Notes: generated by a model not told the origin, from the letters alone. Positions 10,601-23,344 are shown, counted from the first letter of the stretch. The stretch: 64,000 bases of DNA from Aptenodytes patagonicus (GCF_965638725.1 NC_134961.1:434001-498000), one strand, 5' to 3'. A program made the numbers and translations.

Positions 10601-13600
10601 CCGGGTTTATCATAGCTTCAGAGTGACATACCTTATCGCCTGTAGCAATAAAGATTATCAGGTCCTGAACTCCATCGCTATCCACATCTGGAATCACTGA
10701 CACAGGAGTCAGCACGGTATAATTAGCTCCGAAGTCACTGGACTGTCTCCACTGAACTTTCCCTAGAAGACAGTTATTGGGAAACATTCACTAAAACGCG
10801 CTTCAGGTTGAAAGGCTTTTAACGCCCCTGCTCCTCGAAGTACTTTGCGGTAGCCAGCCACTCACAGCCCATCAGCACCACAGACCAGGCACATTTATGC
10901 TCATCACGGGGTGCTTTGTTGCATTTCTGCATTTCAAATGAGTCCCAGTATCCACAATTTCAACTTATATTGGAAAGTAATTCTAGCTGCCTGCACAAAT
11001 GCACCCGAACGCCCTGGGCACAAATCAACCTGCAGGGCACAAAGGACAGCTGGCTTTTCGCATGCCTTAGGTTAACAAGCTTTCCAGCATGTTCACGGCA
11101 TGAAGAATCCTTTTTTGTGATCGAAAATCTTGCTGCTGTGTACTTAAATCTGCGCAGACATTTTAAGACCATAAAGCAGCTACATTCTGATGACAGCGTT
11201 GCAGCCACCCCCGACAAAACCTTTTTTGCCGCAACTTGCCTCCTGCAGATGTTCCTGCAGATGTTCCATGCTGACGCGACCAGCCGCAACTCAGTTCACA
11301 TCCCACCTCTCCCTTGTTCAAAGAACACGCACAGCACGTTCAAACTTGTTTGTAAACAGAGGCAGCAGAGCTTTGGTTTGTAAAAAATTGGGGGGGGGGG
11401 GGGGGGTGTCTCTTCAGCAGCTCCAGGCCAGCTGGGTGACTTTACTCCACACACGCTGCTCAGGGCTGCCGGCCAGTTTCCAGTCACTGCCCAGTGGAAT
11501 TTGCAGTGGAATTTGGTAAGAGGGGGAAGACCGGTGGGGGTTTTTCTTTTTAAGGAAGACTTAAGTGACTAACTAGGTGCTCAGAGCGGAAATGCTTACC
11601 CTCCCCTTTAAACAGAATCACAGACAGCAATTATCATTTCAGGAATGCAAAATAATCATCTGTTCTTTGTCAGGAAGGCAGTTGTACTGAAGGCCAAAGA
11701 ATTACTACCTGACCCTGTCTGCAATAATTTAAGGCAGGCTGTATTTCCAGTAGGATTCCTCCAAAGCTTTTACCGAAACACTGAAAAAAAATACTTGGAA
11801 CTGTTACTGTGTCAACGGATGTGAAGTAGAAGAGTGCCCCTAGGAAATCATGGGAAGGCAAAGAATTTTACCCCTGAAGAAAGCAGGCAGGCAAAGGAAG
11901 GAGAGAACTTAAGTTTTGAATAACTACATCCTGGCTTCAGCACAGTCCAAAGCTACAACAGTAAGACCAGGCTGATGAAATTCGCATCTCAATGCATAAG
12001 GCTCTGTTCTTTGCTGGTTAGACAGTGGATATAGTTTTGGAGGAAGCATCTTACTCTCTTAAAAGAGCAGTCTGACTTAATAGAAACAGGTAACAGTGAG
12101 ACGGATTCAACACAAAGGACTTGAGAGGCTTTCATGCTCTAACACAACCCCCAAAGAGCACGAACTGTGAATGCAGTCCCATCCTGCTCCATCAAAGGGA
12201 GATGGGACTGTCCTGTCTGAGGTCCAGAGCGCTACGGTGCTTCCTCAGAGCCCGAGGTCAGAGCAGAAGCACACCAACAGAAGCCAAGATGGAAATTAGA
12301 CAAGTGCCTAGACAGCAAATCTAACCTAGGTGAAAGGTGAAAGGGTTTTTTTTCTTTTGGTCCGGAAGGATTAATAAAATTAGAACTTAGATGACTGAGT
12401 TCAGCTCTCACTTCAAGCAGCCGCAGAGGGCACAAAGCAGGATTGCTGGCTTCAGGCTGGATGAGGTCCAGACACACGTCCAAAGGCGGCTCTCCCAGCT
12501 TGCAGCTCACAAGCTATCTGAGCTACAGGCAGGTCTTTTCTACCGAGCAGTGTTAGGCCCCTCTCCCATGCCCTTGCCCACTTGTTTACTAAAGACTTGT
12601 AAGCTCCTGGCATCCACCGTACGGTGGATGTGAAGAAGTATCCCCTTTTGGCTTTTCTGAACCTATCACTTGAAAAAAGAACCATAGAGCAATGAAGAAT
12701 TGCGACGGGAAATCATCATTCCCTGTTCTTCTACTTATCACTCATAATTTTATAGACTCATTTCTCCCTGTCACACATTCTCCAGGCTGGAGTTCTGGTT
12801 TATTTATTGATTTCTTGCACAGAAGCAATTTCATACATCTGATCACTGTGGTCCCCTTTCTGCCATATCCCTTAGGAGAGCAGAACTGCTCGCAGGGCTC
12901 ACAATGCGGGCTGCTGGAGGCTAAGGTGAAGACAGAATGTGTAACAAAACACTTACTCTTGTCCTCTTCCTCGAGACTCTGCTTCTGGCCCTGGCAGAGA
13001 TGGAATACGCAGCTACACAGACCTTTGCTTTGACCTGGAACAGCTAATCTTAAGCTCTTGTGTCCCAGTTTGCTTGTAAGATAAACATGCAGGAATGCTA
13101 GATGTCCCACACAAACAGAAGCATGCAAATCTACACTCTCCTTCTTGTTTGCTCAGGTCACTTATTCTGGCAACGAAGAAAGCAAGACTTAACACAACTC
13201 GAATTGATAGAAAAGCACTAACTTTATCAGCATTTAAAGATCAAACCCACGTCAGACACTTTCAGAGGATAATCTGCCTACCTCTCCTTCAATCTTCCTA
13301 CAGGCAGAGGCTAGGCAGCCTGAAAGCCCTGGAATCTCACCAGTCCTCCACGACGATGAATCATTAACAGCTAAAGATTGTTCTGACTACTGTTTTTAGC
13401 ACAACGTGATGTAAGTCAGACTTTGCCACTTTAAATACGCTTAGCCTATTCAAATACATTTTATTTTGGTCTGCCCTCCTAACCCCCAGTAAAAGCCAAC
13501 TACGCGAAGAAACCCCTTTTAACCTACTTAATCGCAAAAACGTATCAAATACGTCAACTTCTGGGTTATTCACTTTTCTAGTGAAGAAATTTTTCATCTC

Positions 13601-16600
13601 TTGCTTTTAATTTATCTATGGAATGTTTTCTTACCATATTCTTGCTGTGACCTGTGGCGTAGCCTGGTTCCTTCTCTCCATGCTTGTGCTATTTCTTTAT
13701 GGCTGTCTTTAGTTACGTGCCTTTGGCTCAGCAGCCACCTTTCTACACTTTGACCTAAAAGCAACTACTTCATTAATAGTCCATAAATAACCTGCGCTAA
13801 AGCCTATTGATGAGGGAAACGGTGCTAAGATATCTCAGTTGGTACAGAAGCTTTCCAGCTCTGTGTGTGTCTACACTTCCATCTACACTGGAAATTAAAA
13901 GCTACACTAGATTTTCCTCAGATTCCTTAGAGCTACACCTCTTGCTATTTCTCTCTCCCAGTTTTTGGAAAATAGGATGTGAGGGGTTCAATACCAGATA
14001 CAGAGGATGGGATCCTAGGCATGTTTCCAAGGGAGAACATGCATTGTTTGAACCTCTGAAACAGCGACCCCCAAAATGGAAATGTATTTCAGGCTTCATC
14101 AGCAAGGAAGGTTCAAGGTGCAATAGATGGTCACTGCCCTGTTCCTGGAGAAGTACAGGCACTCCTTACCCTCACCCTGCGTTAGGCAAGATAATGATGA
14201 ATTTCTCCATCTATAGGTTCAAAAATGAAGGTGGCTTTCCAGAGGAACAAGGCAAAATCCTGGACTATTGAAACTGGTGAGTACTTATCCCAAGCGCTCT
14301 CCTTGGTGACTTTAAAATCATAAATCCCTAAAACTCCCACTCCTCTTGCCACTGCAGGCACTCCTAGCACTCACACGCAAACGACTGAGAAACACTGCGG
14401 GTCTGTGTCCAACTCCTGAGAGTATAAAGTAACATTCACAGCTAGTGACTGCTTCTCCTGTTTCAAAAGCCGTTGAAAAGTTGTTCGTATAATACAGTGG
14501 CTGGCACAAACCGCCACAACAGAGTCCAGCCTTTGGAACAGACAGGCTGAGAGAACAGGCGCTTCCCAACGGCCCAGCGAATGGCTCTGGCAAAGTTTTC
14601 AAGATAACAAATACCTTGTGCCCGCTGTTCATGTACCAACAAGTCATGTCACACTGACGTCCCCAGCCTCCGAGCTCTGAAGGTCACCAGGTGAGGAAAG
14701 CAAGTAGCACCGTCCCCTGTACGGCAGCAGTGCTCTGCTCCCCACTCACCTGTCCGCAGGTCAACTGCCGTAAGAGACACCGGCTTCCCCACGACCAGGC
14801 AACCCGGGGCCTCAGCCCCCCCGAGCTGCTTGATGCCACACTCCATCCACTCAACCTCCTCGGCAGCAGGCCTCTCCCAGAGCGCTCTGCCGTTCGTGCC
14901 AGACACGGCAGCAATGAAGGCACACGGAGAAGGCAGACCTGAAGAGAAGAGATGTCAGAGGGAGCACTAACTACACCTGCCTTTGCTGCTCTGCACCACC
15001 CAAGAGCTGGGACTCACCCAGTTCCTCTCCCCACCCAGCTAACCTGGTTTTCTCTCCCAAACTCACACCAGCCTCACTAATTAGAACTAAAAGAGAAATA
15101 ACAGCCCTTTTACTACAAGGTTTTCTGTTTCTGAACCAGCTACCTTCATCCAGGCAGGATCTGTTGAAGCTGCTGCTGCCATTGCTAGCTTTGAAAGCAA
15201 AGAGGACATCTTGCACTTTGTCTTCGTTCACGTCTTCTATAGCGAGAAACTGGTAGGCCGCTGTAAAAGAGATCGCAGGCCAGGCGCTGGTGAGGATTGC
15301 GTCAACCAACAGCAGAGCTGGCTGGAGCAAAACACAAATTCCTAGAGACCTACTCACTGCCTCCATCTCTGACAGTGTAACATCAGGACAAATTGGCTTT
15401 TGTATTAAAAAAAGCCATCTACATGAGTACCAAGGACTGGAAGCTAGTGCCAAAGGATTTTTTAAATTTGCTATCCCCCAGAGGGTTTGTCTTTTTTTAA
15501 AGCCAAGCAGCCAGAATTTCAACTATGTTGAACAAAGAACAACTCTGGTCTTGGTGTGGGGTTGCTATTCCCGAAATATTAAAAAAAAAAAACCAACAAC
15601 AAACAAACCCCACGAAACCCAGCCCCAGATAGTCCATCTTTCTCACTCCCAGCTAAAAGCAGCCTTCTTCAGCTCAGAGCAGCAGAACTTGGGATTTCTG
15701 CATTAACGCACAAAGCTCAGTCCCTGTCGGTGAGCACTGTCGCTGCGTTTATAGCATAACCAACACACACCCACTGCACATAAGATTAAAGAAAAGCTTT
15801 CACAGAAGCGAAGGCTGAGCCACCAGGGAGCAGTACCCAGGCTAAAGAGCCAACTAAAGCAATATAAATTTGTGTGATTTATAAAAAATCCAAGATGCAA
15901 CTCTTCTTCTCCCCTTTCTGTTAGCCATGGGGAAAAGTTAGAAAGTCATACTGACAGAGGAAAAAAATGCCTAACTGCCTCCAAACCTCAGCTCAAACTT
16001 CAAGGGAACATTTTACAGACCAAACTTCAACAAAGATTTATTCCCAGATACCCTTCCCCATTTTTTTTTTTCCAAATGAGGCCAGCCTGCTACCTTGTTA
16101 GCGCTTCAGAGCAGCATCTGATTTCTCCATCAGATCCTGTAAACACCTCCTGGAAGGCCACTCCAATTATGACGGGCCACTGCTTATCCAGGTCAGGTAT
16201 TCACAGCTCTCGCTCCCAAGGGCAGCAGCCCTGCGGGCCTGGCTCCAGATCGCGCTTAGGTAGAGCTCCACAATTCAAATTCGTGGCACATAAAGGAAAA
16301 GGACTGTTGGTAAGTATTTATTCTGCTACAGCAAGCTCACCTGCATTGTCATAGTTTTGAAACCACGTCCTTTCTGAAACTGGCCTCTCTGGGCAAGGAA
16401 TGATAAACGAGAAAGCAAACACAATTATCAGACACAGAAATAATGAGATGAAGAAGGCAGCAGTGCGCCACCGGGACAGCCGAGACAGTCGCGATGACTG
16501 CTTGCTGACAATTCTTCTCTCCACAGAGTTTTCATGGTTCTCTTGAGCTTTTACATCCTCAGTCTTCAGAGGGTGGATCTCAGCTTCCGAGTCCTTGTTA

Positions 16601-16605
16601 TCCAT
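4687..16605 (-). CDS. FAM234A: FAM234A (ITFG3), type II membrane protein with FG-GAP-like repeats
   Basis: Eleven coding exons on the minus strand join in frame to 552 aa, the length I recall for the human protein. Exons in transcript order: 16605-16341, 15260-15144, 14938-14750, 10762-10632, 8249-8120, 7675-7537, 7251-7111, 6709-6631, 6207-6055, 5157-5055, 4898-4687. The start MDNKDSEAEIHPLK matches the family N-terminus. A short basic cytosolic tail leads to one membrane segment at about residues 49-69, then a lumenal/extracellular domain with several N-glycosylation sequons. Two FG-GAP-type acidic loops are visible: DVNEDKVQDV (exon 2) and DVDSDGVQD (exon 4), the basis of the old name 'integrin alpha FG-GAP repeat containing 3'. 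TADHRSAFLIWG in exon 9 is another family signature. The biochemical role is poorly known. The gene converges on RGS11 and starts in a CpG island. Confidence 0.97.
4899..8119 (-). other. FAM234A introns 5-11 (short, 3' half of the gene)
   Basis: The introns are 4899-5054, 5158-6054, 6208-6630, 6710-7110, 7252-7536 and 7676-8119, all GT-AG. I see nothing gene-like in them. A single ATTCTATGATT at about 7728 resembles the tail repeat of avian CR1 elements, but the flanking sequence does not. Confidence 0.7.
8250..10631 (-). other. FAM234A intron between coding exons 4 and 5 (2.4 kb)
   Basis: This intron is AT-richer than the exons and holds a few poly(A) runs (for example near 8268 and 9740). 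No coding or RNA gene is apparent. Confidence 0.7.
11390..11406. repeat. Poly(G) tract, 17 bases
   Basis: Seventeen consecutive G lie on the plus strand, which is C17 in the FAM234A pre-mRNA. The tract is a quadruplex-prone microsatellite and its length is likely to vary or to be mis-sequenced. Confidence 0.9.
12611..12630. repeat. Perfect 20-bp palindrome in a FAM234A intron
   Basis: CATCCACCGT is followed directly by its reverse complement ACGGTGGATG with no spacer. It could be a dimeric factor site or a cruciform-prone sequence. No function is known. Confidence 0.85.
14939..16340 (-). other. FAM234A introns after coding exons 1 and 2
   Basis: Intron 15261-16340 separates coding exons 1 and 2, and the short intron 14939-15143 separates coding exons 2 and 3. 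Both are GT-AG. The long open frame 15522-14971 on the minus strand is exon 2 (15260-15144) read through into flanking intron. Confidence 0.7.
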
Positions 16606-18540
16606 CGCAGCTCGTTCATCGGTAGTTGGACACCCTTCTCCCCCTTCACCTGCAACAGCGGAAAGAGCAGTTAAGATGGTTTTTTGATATATTCCAAAAT
16701 CTAACAAAGATATTCTGTTACTACCTGATATTCACGCTGGAAACATTTAATGGGAGGTGAGCAAATCAGAGCCGGAGACAAAGCGCCGTTGGTACCGGAG
16801 GTCTCCCACACGGAGCAACGGGGAGAGACCGTGGGATGCAGGAATAGCACTATTTCTTCTTCAGAGGAGAAAATCAGGTCTGCTACACCCAGACAAAGAA
16901 GGCTACAGCTTCTACGCGGAAAGGACTGACTGGTCTGTAGGTCTCCCTCAAGAAAAACACGCCAAAAGCTCCTTTTGCTGCAAAGACTTCTTGCCACCTC
17001 CTGTGTATGTCAGTCTGACTCCCGGCTGGAGAGGTGAAAGGAAACACTCGTGACCTTTATATCCAAACATAAGGCTGTTCCCTACCGTAACGAGAACTTG
17101 ACCTTCCCCAGGAGAGAGAGAGAGAAAGAAACAAACACCAGCATATTCTGTATAGGAACAAACCAAAGCTATCCAACACCTTCTCGGATGAGAAACCACG
17201 TGATAAGTTTAGCAACCCAGCCCTGCAGAAGGCAAGAGAGTGATTACTTCCCTCCCTGGAGGAAAAAGAAGGCACGACCTGAGACTAAAATCGGGCAAAT
17301 TTGATTTCATCAGAATGGAAGAAGAGCTAACAACTGCTATTTTAGTTCCTCCTGCTGTAAATCATAATCTTGAGCTACAGCTACAACAACAGAGGGGCTC
17401 TGTGCTAATTTGTTACAAAAAGGGGGAAAAAAAAAAAAGAAAAAGCCCTAGTTGGTTCCAGAAGCCTGTAACTTGTTGTCCAAAACAACAATAAAAATCA
17501 ATGTCATATACAGTTTCTCTCATAGTGCTTCTTTAAAAAAATAGCGGAAGGGAAGAAATAAAGAATAACGCATTCCAGTAGCCTTGGAAAAAGCTGCATG
17601 ACAGTGTCATAAAAAGTTATATCAGAGCAAATAAACATGACAACCGAGCCAATTTTCCATGACCGTGCCCCAGCAGTCACATGCCTGGATTGTCCGCTGG
17701 AGCAATTTACTTCCCCAGCAGAAAACAGCTTAAACTCAGCACCAGAACACAACGCAGAGAGCTTGGGCTTTCCACTCCAACAACGGGGCTCGTTACGTCT
17801 CACGTTTCATGCCCAAGTTCATTTACAGGTTCGAAGAAACACAAGATGAGAGTCACCCTTGGGAGGCCAGGCTCCTTCAGGCAGCTGCGGCTCGACTCGG
17901 GGTCTCACCTCCCCAGGTTGTCCCCGTCCCACCGCAGGGAAGAGCTGCAGAGGCCTCTGCTCTTCTGGGTACAAATCACAGCGGGGACAGACCTACGGCA
18001 AGGCAGGGGTTGAGTGCATGGGGCGAGCGGGACAGCCTGGCACGCTGCTGTCAATCCCCTGGCTAACCTCAGCGCCTGCTGGACTTATAAGGCTGGAGTT
18101 ACGAAGCACTTACTCCAACCCGAGCACTCTGGCATTTATTCTACGACAGCACATCGAGTACAAGATCTCGCTCCAGACAATTTAATTCAAGCTGCACAAT
18201 ACCATGCAAATGCAATTAAATCAATAATGTAGCAGTTGTATCCTATTCCAAAGATCTTACTCCAAAGACCTCCTCTGTCCTTCACATCAGTCTACCGGCA
18301 ACACCAGAGACACCTTCACGAGGCCAGCTGTTTCCAGGCCAGCCGCAGGCACCTGACAGAGGAGGCAGGCTCTGGATGGAAAGGAGAAGAAAAGGAAGAG
18401 CCGTGCATTCAGCCTTCCTGCCAACCCGGCCACCACGCTGGCGAGCCGAGCACCGCTCCGTTACTGGAGCCGGCCGAGCACCCGGCCTCTAGCAGGTTCA
18501 AGGTACAAGGCTCCAGGCACAGGCTGAGCAAATGATTTAC

Positions 18541-18681
18541 CGGAGCGGAGCAACCGCTGCTGCAGCGATGGGGACAGCGGCAGGAATGGGTCACGCGGCC
18601 TCCCTTGCGATGAGGCAGATGGCTCGTGTATCTCTGGCGTGCCTGTCTCCAGCAGCAGGGAGAGGTGGATCTTCTTGAACG
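18541..18681 (-). other. FAM234A: Candidate alternative 5' exon of FAM234A
   Basis: A GC-rich 141-base block inside an AT-richer intron is bounded on the minus strand by an acceptor (ttaccgcag|CG) and a donor (CTCCG|GTAAAT). Its open frame (FKKIHLSLLLETGTPEIHEP and onward) would splice in phase onto the 5' end of the first coding exon and reach the normal FAM234A ATG without a stop. No in-frame ATG lies within it, so it may be an untranslated exon or belong to a longer, unseen isoform. Confidence 0.35.
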
Positions 18682-21554
18682 CTGCGGTAAGCAGCGTCCA
18701 CGGCACGGGCTGTGACAGGGCTCCAGCACAACCCCACCGGCCTCTCCAGCGGAGCCCTCCGCAGCCCCCAGTGCGGAGCCGGGAAACCTCCAGGGCACAG
18801 CCGAGTGCTTCCAGCACCTACGAGGCTTCCCGAGAACCAAAACCAGGCTTCTCCCCGCTTACTCCAAAAGGGCCACCATCTTAACGCTGTACGGAAGGCG
18901 TATTTTTATGACTCACTATAAATCACACCACTGTCATCTAGACTGGGATGAGAACAATAAAAAAAGTGGTAATTTTCCTGACGGCCCCAGCAATCCCCCT
19001 TCTTTTGCAGCAATGACCCCAGGAGCCACCAATTACAAAGAGCACTCAGTGCCTTTAAAGCAATTCTTTCTCTTTTCTTTCAGGGTTTGAATAATGCCCT
19101 CTGCACCCCTGCCAGAGCAGAGGCAGTGCCAGAACAACGACCACAAAGGTCAGTGGCAGAGGCTCAAACAATGCAGGAAATCCCATCGCCCACAGTTGCC
19201 AAAGTACATGCTGGCAGCATGTGAAACGGTCCGAGCTCCGAACAACAAAGACGTCTGGTAATCAGTTTAATTGAAGACAAGCAAAAAATGATAGTGTGCA
19301 TTTCAGACGATTTTACTGTCCTCTAGCAGCCAGCACTTTGTCTCCTGCTGGTAGAGGACACAAAATAATTCACTGGAAAGTTTAACGCATCCAGGCACCT
19401 TGCAAGGAAATACGCAACGACAGGATCGTGTGCTGCTGCACTATTAACAGACGCTGCATGCACTAGATCTCGCAGCTAGCACCGGCTCTCTGCTTGGGGA
19501 TGGGAGGCCTCACCGTGAGAAAAGACAGGAAAAAGGCTTCACAGAAGAGGAAATAATTAGAAACCGCACGCGGCAGACCCGAACTGAACCCGCACAGCCC
19601 AAGGAGCGTTGCAGTACAGCCAGGATCTGCATCTCATACGACTTCATTTGCTGGTGTGCGCACTTCCATCGCTCCCCAGGCTTTAAAGGCTACTTACTCC
19701 CAGCAACGGGACGCGCTAGGAGCAGTCCCCGATCAAAGCTAAGGAGGAACGAATACCCTTTCCTGTCCCACGGTAACAAGGCTGCGCTCAGGACAACCAC
19801 AGCTTTACTCACCTTCGTGGGGCACTGACCTCCCTCTTCTGAAGCTACGGCGCAGATTTACAGATCTGATCTGAATCAAGCCAGTGAAACTCGTGCAGCA
19901 AGCGGTTAGTGCCAAGCCTCAGCTAAATCCAAGAGACAAACTATCATTACCCATCAGCTAGAACTGCCTGACAGGCACAGAGAACCGCATACAGTCAGAT
20001 GTATGAAAATTGGTGACAGAAACCATTTAAGTATCAGTGTGATGGAAGGTTTAACTCATTTCCCACCCATAAAATACCAAACCACAGCATTTGGAATCTC
20101 ACCAGGCACCAGTTCTTCCTGGAAAATTTCTAGCAATATATCGTAACTTAGATTTGACGTTCAACACGTTTATATCTTTCACGGAACGATGAAATCAGAT
20201 TCTGACTGGCCATTTTAGGAACCCAAACACAGCATTTGGGTGTTTTGGTTCTGTACTTTTTTGTTTTAAGCATCTTACAGGTTTCCTTCCTGTCAGCCAG
20301 AAATTGCTGAAGCCCCAAGCTGCAATCAATAATGACAAAACAGCTTCCAAATTTTGGTCTGAACAAGATGCAACATTCCCTTCATGGCTGTCTTCCATGA
20401 GCAGACTGTTCAGTTTTGATCCGACGTATGGCACGGCACTGCAGCGAACCCGCCGGGCAGTCACCTGCTGCAACATCAAGACATTATTGGGTCATTTTTT
20501 CCCCTTTTCTGCAGTCCCACTTGCATCAGGGTCCAGCCACGAGGAAGTAACACGCCAGATTTCCCCCAGATGAGGAGTTTTTCCTTTCCAAATACACTCA
20601 GACTGCACTGCGTACACAAGCTTACAGTTTTGCTGGGTCATCTGCAGCTCATAACTCTTTCTCGATATAAAGTGGCGGCCACGGGCTGGTGAGGAGAACT
20701 GCCTTGAGGGGACCACCCCCTTCTGACACCGGGGTACCTCTGCTCCTGCTCGCGTCCTTACGACCTTTGTAAGGACCCAGACCACACCAAAGACAACGCA
20801 GGCACCCAGCTCAGAGAAACACCCACATTCTGCTGCTACAGCTGCCCTGTCCCCTCCCCTCACTCTTGCTCTTTTGCCTCTGTTAACACAGGTCCCTGCA
20901 AAACACCAGGTTCTTCTTAAATGACACTTAACCCTCCGGTGCAGACACAACACGTGCCACAGAGCATTCACAGCAAGTGAATTAGAAACTCCTCCAGAGC
21001 ACAGCCAAATGTCACCTTAGAATGTGACACAGCTGTCATCTGTAGCACAAAAGTCCTCTTCAACAGGGCAGTTTTCACTACAGTCGGGTGAGAAGTAGTT
21101 TCAAGCAGAGAAACTCAATCTGATAGTGAAGAGCAAAACACAATCCAGTACTTTTTCCAAGGGAGCGACGGGAAGAGCAAAACTCTCCAAGATGAAGAAC
21201 AGCACTGAAGCTGCAAAGCCACATGGAACTGATTATAGGTTAGGCCAGTAATAACAACCGAGCAGCAGAACCACGTGCCATTTATCATCCCAGAACTTAC
21301 AAGCTTCGCTGGATCCAAGCCACTCGCCCTCACCGACTGCTGCAGATCCTTTGCGTCAGCCCCACGAGTAGTCGTTAGCGAGTTGTTCGAACCTCTCACG
21401 TCGGAGACATCCCTACCTCATCCACGGGGCTCCCCTGCTTGCGCCAGAAGCACGGCGACTTCTCCGCACCGCCAGACATTTAACACAATAGGGACTTTGG
21501 GGAGATCTTGGTGCATGAAAACCCTTTAGAAGAGGCCGTGGTCATTTCACATAG

Positions 21555-21560
21555 GTTTAT
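21555..21560 (-). terminator. Intronic poly(A) hexamer on the FAM234A strand
   Basis: TTTATT (AATAAA on minus) lies in the FAM234A 5' intron, about 1.55 kb below the predicted first exon, with no exon nearby. It could end a short promoter-proximal transcript. Confidence 0.25.
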
Positions 21561-22281
21561 TAAAAAGACAAAAAGAAAGTACGGTTTTTAAGTGGAGCAC
21601 TTGTTCCACAGGTCACAAACTCCATGCTGCCCACCGGGTCCTTCCTGCACAGCCTAGCGAGGTTTACGGCAGCATGAAACAACAGCCTTCCTCCAGCCGC
21701 TGTCGTCCTTGTCAGCTACCTCCAAGAGAAACCTCTTTTCTCCCCCCCAGAAGTCGAATTTTTATCTTCCTCTATTAGACACGGACGCGGAGGAAAGCTC
21801 ATTCACGGGCCGTTCCACCCCCACACCCAACGCCCAGCCCTGCGGAGCCTCTCGGCTTCCAGCCTCCACAGGCAGCCCCTCGAACGGGGCCCAATTCTGC
21901 CCCGGCACGCGGGAGGGCTGGCTCCAGTCACAGCGAGCCGTCCCTCCCTGCAGGGCAGGCTGCCCCTCCGACTCCCGGCAGTTAGGTAAGAGGTTTTCGC
22001 TTCCCAAGCTAAGGAAAAAAGGGTGGAAATGAGATCACAATTTAACACGTTAAAGTGTTTTTCTTTCTGCGAGAAATGCTCTGATTCATGCCTGTAGTCT
22101 AGGCTCGTGGCCTGCCGAGGAAAAGAGAAACAGGAATTTGAACCCTCTGCGGGATTAGTGCTGAGGGCTGCGTGCTGAGCTCTGCAGAGGTGAGGGGTTT
22201 CTCGTCTTTCTGTTTGATTGAAATACAGACCTGCACTTCCAAGTACTGCGTAAGCGTCTCCTCAGGACTCCTACGCAGCCT

Positions 22282-22328
22282 GGGATAAACTAGCCAGGAT
22301 AAACGGGATAAACTAGCTCGGATCAAAC
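22282..22328. repeat. Short tandem duplication, about 23 bp x 2
   Basis: GGGATAAACTAGC begins both copies (22282 and 22305), and the copies differ at a few later bases. The duplication lies in the FAM234A 5' intron. Confidence 0.7.
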
Positions 22329-23128
22329 GGAGAATTAGACCAACAAGCTACCCCGGCAGAGTCCCGGGCTTTTGCAAAAGGGATTAAATTCTTTCCCGGG
22401 CTTCTTAATATGGTTTGGGGCAACTTTTTGAGCTGCTGGAGGCGGACAGCGAACCCCTCCGACCGCAGGGACGGGGACCGGGGCTGGGTCAAGCGCGGCT
22501 GGGAGCGTTGAACGGCCGCGGCGTTTCAGGGAGGAGCAGCGCTGCTCCCCAGCCCGGCTCGGGCTGCAGGCCAGCGCAGAAGCAGCGTGGGACCAGCCCT
22601 GCCGCTACCCCCCGCCCAGCGGCAGCCGGCCGGGCCCCCGGGCTTAACTAAACCCTTTTTCCAGCTCCGAGCTCCGCTCTGGCACCGCGTGGTTCCCGCC
22701 GGCGGAGCGGCCGGTGCCCGGCAGCTCCACCCCGCGCCCGCCCTGCCGGAGCCGGCGGCGGCGCCCGGGGAGCGGGGGCTCTTCGGGAGCCGGTTCCCTT
22801 CCCCGAAAGGCAACCCGGCAGTGCCGGAGCCCGCCGGAGGGGCGGCCCGGAGACCAGCCCGGGTTCTCGGGGCGCACCGGGAGGCCGCGCCCGCGGGGGA
22901 GAGCAGGAGCTCGCCTTGCCCCCGCGGCCCGGGGCGGCTCGCTGCGCCCCCCGCCCCGCCCGCCGGTTGCCCGCGGCCCGGCCCGGCCCGGCCCGGCCCA
23001 GCCTCCCCCCGCCGCCGCGGGAAGCCGCGGGGCCCGGCGGGCCTCGCCGCGGCCGGGCGGCACCGGCAGGACCGACCCCCGCCCCGCTCGGCTCCGCTCC
23101 CCACTCACCCCGCGCGCGCCGCCACCGC

Positions 23129-23174
23129 CGTCACTTCCGCCTCCGTCCCCCGCCGCCTCCTGGCGGAAGTGACG
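23129..23174. promoter_or_regulatory. Inverted pair of 13-bp ETS/CRE-like elements
   Basis: CGTCACTTCCGCC (23129-23141) is the exact reverse complement of GGCGGAAGTGACG (23162-23174), with a 20-base spacer. Each arm holds GGAAGTGACG, an ETS site fused to a CRE half-site. Confidence 0.7.
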
Positions 23175-23344
23175 CCACGACGCAGCCGCCCGCGTCCGCC
23201 CCACCCGGAGGCGCGCCTGCGCAGTGCGGCGGGCGGGGGCGGGGCGGGGCGGGGCGGGCGCGCGCGTCCCGGTGGCGGCGGCGGCGCGGGCGGGGAACCC
23301 GCAAGAACAAGGCCGGGCAGCACTGGGAGCCACAAACACAGATC

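Larger units (their letters stand above)
10763..14749 (-). other. FAM234A intron between coding exons 3 and 4 (4 kb)
   Basis: This is the largest intron inside the FAM234A coding region. It contains a G17 homopolymer at 11390-11406 and a perfect 20-bp palindrome at 12611-12630. No exon with matching splice sites was found. Confidence 0.65.
16650..23108 (-). other. FAM234A 5' intron (6.5 kb)
   Basis: The first coding exon begins at an acceptor at 16650-16651, leaving 44 bases of 5' UTR before the ATG at 16603-16605. A donor-like GGG|GTGAGT reads on the minus strand at 23109/23108 inside the CpG island. The interval between them is therefore the 5' intron. It holds a candidate alternative exon at 18541-18681, an isolated minus-strand AATAAA at 21555-21560 and a small tandem duplication at 22282-22328. 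The rest shows no gene. Confidence 0.6.

Noticed and set aside
13807-14271. 154-codon plus-strand frame in a FAM234A intron
   Set aside because: No recognisable domain, no splice sites or promoter, and the frame is antisense to an intron.
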